Source: Pantoea sp. Ap-967
Lineage (GTDB): Bacteria > Pseudomonadota > Gammaproteobacteria > Pseudomonadales > Pseudomonadaceae
DNA length: 64,000 bases
Assembly (NCBI RefSeq): GCF_011752565.1
Contig: NZ_VWXK01000029.1
Location: forward strand, 1-64,000
Direction of reading: 5' to 3'
This document shows positions 60,386 to 64,000 of the stretch, piece by piece. Within the stretch, counting starts at the first letter, position 1. The number at the start of each line of letters is the position of its first letter. The translations under genes and the position numbers were made by a program. The notes under the pieces are model-generated. The model saw only the letters and a program-made list of their open reading frames with translations. It did no database searches and was not told the DNA's origin.

Positions 60386-61204
60386 TCAGCTGAACTTGCC
60401 GCTGATGTAGTCACTGGTCAGTTGTTCGCGCGGGTTCTGGAAAATCTGCGTGGTCGGGCCCATTTCCACCAGGTAGCCGGTACGGGTGCCCTGGGAAATA
60501 TCGACCGAGAAGAACGCCGTGGTATCGGCCACGCGAATCGCCTGCTGCATGTTGTGGGTCACCAGGGCGATGGTGTAGTCCTTTTTCAGCTCGACCATCA
60601 GCTCTTCTACCCGACGGGTGGCGATCGGGTCCAGCGCCGAGCACGGCTCATCGAGCAGCAGCACTTCCGGCTCGGTGGCGATGGCACGGGCAATGCACAG
60701 GCGCTGCTGCTGGCCACCGGAGAGGGCCAGGCCGCTGACCTTGAGCTTGTCCTTGACCTCGTCCCACAGGGCGGCGCCCTGCAGCGCGTGCTTCACGCGG
60801 TCACCCAGGTCGCCCTTGTAGCGGTTCAGGCGCAGGCCGAAGGCCACGTTGTCGAAGATGCTCATGGAGAACGGGTTGGGCTGCTGGAACACCATGCCGA
60901 TGTAGCGGCGCACCACGACCGGGTCCACGCCCTTGCCGTAGACATCCTGGCCGAGGAAGTGCACGTGGCCTTCGAAGCGGAAGCCCTTCACCAGGTCGTT
61001 CATGCGGTTCAGGCTGCGCAGCACGGTACTCTTGCCACAGCCGGAAGGGCCGATGAAGCCGGTGATCTCGTTCTTGCGGATCGGCACATGGCTGTCACGC
61101 ACGGCCATGAAGTTGCCATAGAAGATCTTGTCGAGCTTGCAGTCCATGACTACGGGTGTCTGATCGACCATGGGAGCGACTCGCTGCGCAGTGGATACGT
61201 TCAA
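60386..61204 (-). CDS. pstB: Phosphate ABC importer ATPase PstB
   Basis: 272 residues from a TTG at 61204 with GGGAG eight bases upstream; ATG at 61171 is the other choice. Walker A GPSGCGKST, the PstB stretch GMVFQQPNPFSMSIFDNVAF, signature LSGGQQQRLCIARA and Walker B LLLDEPCSALDP are complete. It powers high-affinity phosphate import. It lies 17 bp after pstA. The start codon is uncertain; the protein is not. Confidence 0.93.
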   Translation of the reverse strand: MNVSTAQRVAPMVDQTPVVMDCKLDKIFYGNFMAVRDSHVPIRKNEITGFIGPSGCGKSTVLRSLNRMNDLVKGFRFEGHVHFLGQDVYGKGVDPVVVRRYIGMVFQQPNPFSMSIFDNVAFGLRLNRYKGDLGDRVKHALQGAALWDEVKDKLKVSGLALSGGQQQRLCIARAIATEPEVLLLDEPCSALDPIATRRVEELMVELKKDYTIALVTHNMQQAIRVADTTAFFSVDISQGTRTGYLVEMGPTTQIFQNPREQLTSDYISGKFS

Positions 61205-61221
61205 GTTGGATGCTCCCTTTC

Positions 61222-62115
61222 TCAATACTTGGGTTTGCCGAATACACGGCTAAGAATGTTGACGACCAGCACGATCATGACCAGCACCAGCGAGGCCGCC
61301 CAGGCGAGCTCCAGCTGGTTGTCGAACGGCATGCCGGAGAAGTTGTAGATCAGCACCGCCAGCGACGCCGTCGGGTTCATCACCGCCAGGCTACCTTCGT
61401 GGTAGATCCAGTAGTTGCTGAACAGCGCGGTGAACAGCAGGGGCGCGGTTTCGCCAGCGGCGCGGGCCACGGCCAGCATGACGCCGGTGAGGATGGCCGG
61501 CATGCCGGTTGGCAGCACGATCTTCCAGACCACCTGGGCGCGGGTGCAACCCATGCCGTAGGCCGCGTCCTTCATGATCTTGGGCACCATCTTCATGGCT
61601 TCCTCGGCGGTCAGCACGACGATCGGCAGCATCAGCACGGCCAGTGCCACACCGCCTGCCGGGGCCGAGTAGGTGCCGGTGGTCATCACCACCAGGGCGT
61701 AGGCGAACACACCGGCCAGGATCGACGGCAGGCCCGTGAGCATCTTGGCAGCGAAGCGCGAGGCATTGGCCAGCTTGCTCTCCGGGCCGAGCTCGGCGAG
61801 GAACACGGCGGCCAGGATACCGACCGGCACCGCGATGGCGGCGGCGATGCCCACCATCACGAAGGTACCGGCCATGGCATTGCCGAAGCCGCCGCCCATT
61901 TCGAAACCGGTCGGTGGCAGCTCGGTGAACACTTCCAGGCTCAGGCGTGCGCCGCCACGGGTGATCAGCATGTACAGCACGGAAATCAGCGGCACGCTGG
62001 CCAGCAAGGCGACGCACCAGACCATGGTGGTCAGCATGACGCTGCGCAGGGCGCGGCCTTCGAAGCGGCGCTGCAGGCTCGGCAGCGGGTTCGCTGGGGC
62101 TGTGATGTCAGTCAT
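61222..62115 (-). CDS. pstA: Phosphate ABC importer permease PstA
   Basis: 297 residues with six helices. PstA features include FGNAMAGTFVMVGIAAAIAV, LTGLPSILAGVFAYALVV, MVPKIMKDAAYGMGCTRAQV (EAA loop) and VARAAGETAPLLFTALF. It forms the channel with PstC, whose stop overlaps its start by one base. Confidence 0.93.
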   Translation of the reverse strand: MTDITAPANPLPSLQRRFEGRALRSVMLTTMVWCVALLASVPLISVLYMLITRGGARLSLEVFTELPPTGFEMGGGFGNAMAGTFVMVGIAAAIAVPVGILAAVFLAELGPESKLANASRFAAKMLTGLPSILAGVFAYALVVMTTGTYSAPAGGVALAVLMLPIVVLTAEEAMKMVPKIMKDAAYGMGCTRAQVVWKIVLPTGMPAILTGVMLAVARAAGETAPLLFTALFSNYWIYHEGSLAVMNPTASLAVLIYNFSGMPFDNQLELAWAASLVLVMIVLVVNILSRVFGKPKY

Positions 62116-63080
62116 TATTTGTTACCCCGCTGGGCGTAAAGCATGATCAGCGATCCGAACACGTTCACCAGCAAGGTGATGAACATCAGGACCAGTGCGG
62201 CGTACATCAGCACTTCGATCTCGTTCGGGCCGGCTTCCGGGAAGTTCAGCGCCAGCAGCGCTGCCAGGGTGTTGGCCGGGGCGAACAGGGACAGGGAAAT
62301 GGTGTTGGCGTTACCCACCAGCATGGCCAGGGCCATGGTTTCGCCCAGTGCCCGGCCAAGGCCCAGTACCAGGGAGCCGAAGATACCGGTGGCCGCGGAC
62401 GGCACCATGACCTTGAGGATGGCTTCCCAGTGGGTGGTGCCCATGCCGTAGGCGGCCTGTTTGGTTTTCATCGGCACGCTGGTCAGGGCGTCCTGGGACA
62501 CGGCGGCAATGGTCGGCAGGATCATGATCGCCAGTACCAAAGCTGCCGGCAGCAGGCCGGGGCCGCTGAGGGAAGTGCCGAAGAACGGGATCCAGCCCAG
62601 TTCGCTGTTCAACCAGGCGGTCAACGGGCGAATGGCCGGGATTACCACATAGATACCCCACAGGCCGTAGACGACGCTGGGGATGGCGGCCAGCAACTCG
62701 ACGATGGTGCGAAACACCGCGGCAAGCCGGGCCGGCAGGAAATCCTGGGTGAGGAAGATGGCCATGCTGACGCCGAAGAAACCAGCAATCAACAGGGCGA
62801 TAAGCGCGCTGTACAGGGTGCCCCAGATAGCCGGCAGAATGCCGTATTTGCCCTGGTTGACGTCCCACACGCTGCCGAACAGTACGTCCAGCCCGTGTTT
62901 TTCCATACCTGGAAATGCCTTGCGTCCTACTTCATATACCAGCGCGAAGACCAGCGCCAGCACCAGCACCACACCGATTCGGGCAAGCGCACGGAAGGTG
63001 CGATCTACCAGAAAATCCTTCGTGGACGGTGGCCTGCACGCGGAATCGGGGTTATCCGGTATGGCAAAAGGTGTGTTCAT
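62115..63080 (-). CDS. pstC: Phosphate ABC importer permease PstC
   Basis: 321 residues. A long N-terminal cytoplasmic segment precedes helix 1 (IGVVLVLALVFALVYEVG). PstC marks: AIPSVVYGLWGIYVVIP, SQDALTSVPMKTKQAAYGMG (EAA loop) and GLGRALGETMALAMLVGN. First permease of the operon, 71 bp after pstS with a hairpin between. Confidence 0.93.
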   Translation of the reverse strand: MNTPFAIPDNPDSACRPPSTKDFLVDRTFRALARIGVVLVLALVFALVYEVGRKAFPGMEKHGLDVLFGSVWDVNQGKYGILPAIWGTLYSALIALLIAGFFGVSMAIFLTQDFLPARLAAVFRTIVELLAAIPSVVYGLWGIYVVIPAIRPLTAWLNSELGWIPFFGTSLSGPGLLPAALVLAIMILPTIAAVSQDALTSVPMKTKQAAYGMGTTHWEAILKVMVPSAATGIFGSLVLGLGRALGETMALAMLVGNANTISLSLFAPANTLAALLALNFPEAGPNEIEVLMYAALVLMFITLLVNVFGSLIMLYAQRGNK

Positions 63081-63110
63081 GGGCTAATTCCGGGACAGAG
63101 GACAAACACC

Positions 63111-63138
63111 CCCGGCATGGCCGTGAATCCATGCCGGG
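63111..63138 (-). promoter_or_regulatory. Perfect hairpin between pstS and pstC
   Basis: CCCGGCATGG (63111-63120) and CCATGCCGGG (63129-63138) form a perfect 10-bp stem with an 8-base loop. No U tract follows. Such stems between a binding-protein gene and its permeases commonly stabilise the upstream mRNA so that more binding protein is made. Confidence 0.65.
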
Positions 63139-63151
63139 AGCGCCTGGGGTG

Positions 63152-64000
63152 TTACTTGATGTTTTCCGACGCTTTGCGCACTTGCTCGACAACCGAAGGC
63201 GGCAGCGGGATGTAGCCCATCGAGTCGGCGATCTTCTGACCTTTGGTCAGGCCGTACTCGACCATTTCACGCATGGCCTTGGCTTTTTCCGGGTTGCCGT
63301 TGTCCTTGCGGAAGATCATCCAGGTGTAGGAAGTGATCGGGTAGGACTTGGCACCTTCCGGGTCCGGCAGGGTGGCGACCAGGTTTTCTGGCATTTTCAC
63401 CGCAGCCAGGGCTTCAGCACCGCTCTCGGCGTTAGGCACGACGTAGTGGCCAGCCTTGTTTTCCAGCTCGGCGAAGTCGACCTTGGCCAGTTTGGCGAAG
63501 CCGTACTCGATGTAGCCGATGGCGCCCGGGGTCTGGCGCACGGTGGCGGTCACGCCATCGTTCTTCGGCGACTTGATGAACTTGTCGGTGGCCGGCCAGT
63601 TGACGGTGTTGCCTTCACCCAGCTCTTGCTTGAAGTTGGCGTTGATGGCCGACAGGTGCTTGGTGAACACGGCGTTGGTGCCGCTGGAGTCGGCACGCAC
63701 GACCACGGTGATCGGCAGCTCAGGCAGCTTCAGGCCTGGGTTGGCCTTGACGATCTGTGGGTCGTTCCACTTGGTGATCTTGCCCAGGAAGATGTTGGAG
63801 TAAACATCGCGTGGCAGCTTCAGGCCTTTCGGGTTACCCGGCAGGTTGTAGGCCAGGACAATTTCACCGGCGGTCATTGGCAGCAGCTGGACGCCTTCGG
63901 CGACCTTGGCGATGTCTGCTTCGCTCATGGCCGAGTCGCTGGCGGCGAAGTCGACGGTCTTGTTCAGGAAGTCCTGAACACCAGCGCCGCTCCCTTTGGA
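63152..64000 (-). CDS. pstS: Phosphate-binding periplasmic protein PstS (partial, N terminus outside)
   Basis: 282 residues, open at the right edge, so the signal peptide and about 40-60 residues are missing. GSGAGVQDFLNKTVDFAASDS (63935 onward to the edge) is the phosphate-loop region, then LPITVVVRADSSGTNAVFTK with the Arg-Asp-Ser phosphate contacts, and GAIGYIEYGFAKL. It captures phosphate and passes it to PstCA. The operon reads pstS-pstC-pstA-pstB on the minus strand; any Pho box would be outside the window. Confidence 0.93.
   Translation of the reverse strand, partial: SKGSGAGVQDFLNKTVDFAASDSAMSEADIAKVAEGVQLLPMTAGEIVLAYNLPGNPKGLKLPRDVYSNIFLGKITKWNDPQIVKANPGLKLPELPITVVVRADSSGTNAVFTKHLSAINANFKQELGEGNTVNWPATDKFIKSPKNDGVTATVRQTPGAIGYIEYGFAKLAKVDFAELENKAGHYVVPNAESGAEALAAVKMPENLVATLPDPEGAKSYPITSYTWMIFRKDNGNPEKAKAMREMVEYGLTKGQKIADSMGYIPLPPSVVEQVRKASENIK

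Noticed and set aside
60289..60414. N-terminal extension of the Fic protein
   Set aside because: It would overlap the pstB end and cross the terminator hairpin, lacks Fic sequence, and a better start with a ribosome site exists at 60288.

Overview
The window looks like chromosomal DNA of a Pseudomonas putida-group bacterium. Evidence: high GC with GC-ending codons, the short palindromic REP families typical of these genomes (arms such as GTAGGAGCGGGC and GGGGCAAGCCCGC), and gene orders I know from that group (vanA-vanB-vanR-porin-transporter; a pstSCAB phosphate operon). No rRNA, tRNA, CRISPR array, insertion sequence or prophage was seen. About 60 protein genes are called, with one chimeric pseudogene, and pstS is cut by the right edge.

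Layout. (1) 1-500: a tandem array of ~125-bp REP-containing units, cut by the left edge. (2) 532-6470: vanillate uptake and O-demethylation. Four copies of a GGATCC-centred operator lie before the transporter and before vanA. (3) 6633-7327: a chimeric pseudogene, IclR regulator head joined to M20 amidohydrolase tail. (4) 7721-11309: TonB-dependent receptor and FMN-dependent 2-hydroxyacid dehydrogenase. (5) 11327-11845: ProQ-family RNA chaperone. (6) 11969-15769: a bufferin-type RiPP operon (DUF2282 precursor, DUF692 MNIO enzyme, DUF2063 partner, DoxX) divergent from an ECF sigma factor and a DUF1109/NrsF-type anti-sigma gene. (7) 15774-17581: a 2OG-Fe(II) oxygenase-like gene and a DHH phosphoesterase. 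(8) 18187-20158: a lower-GC three-gene cassette of unknown role, framed by REPs.

(9) 20264-38502: a large organosulfur-scavenging region. It has two sulfonate-type binding proteins, a CysB-like LysR regulator, an SfnB/DszC-like flavoprotein, a D-2-hydroxyacid dehydrogenase, a class II aldolase, a complete dipeptide-type ABC importer, three FMNH2-dependent monooxygenases, a thiol dioxygenase and a four-domain rhodanese. A 32-bp motif is shared by the upstream regions of the 7721 receptor, the 22605 flavoprotein and the 31086 monooxygenase, which suggests one regulon. (10) 38627-44633: UPF0303 protein, LuxR regulator, class III aminotransferase, polyamine-type binding protein, queH and metR.

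(11) 45002-58860: a compact same-strand locus that looks built for feeding on external DNA or nucleotides. It carries its own ExbD-TonB-receptor-ExbB system, a lipoprotein 5'-nucleotidase, cytidine deaminase, CNT nucleoside importer, DeoC, DeoA, DeoB, an exported S1/P1-type nuclease, a lipoprotein EEP-family nuclease and a RutR-like TetR regulator. (12) 58982-60288: a HAD hydrolase and a degenerate Fic protein. (13) 60386-64000: pstB, pstA, pstC and partial pstS.

Most promising for follow-up: the bufferin/ECF-sigma locus, the low-GC cassette, the shared 32-bp motif, the self-contained nucleic-acid locus and the degenerate Fic-HAD pair.
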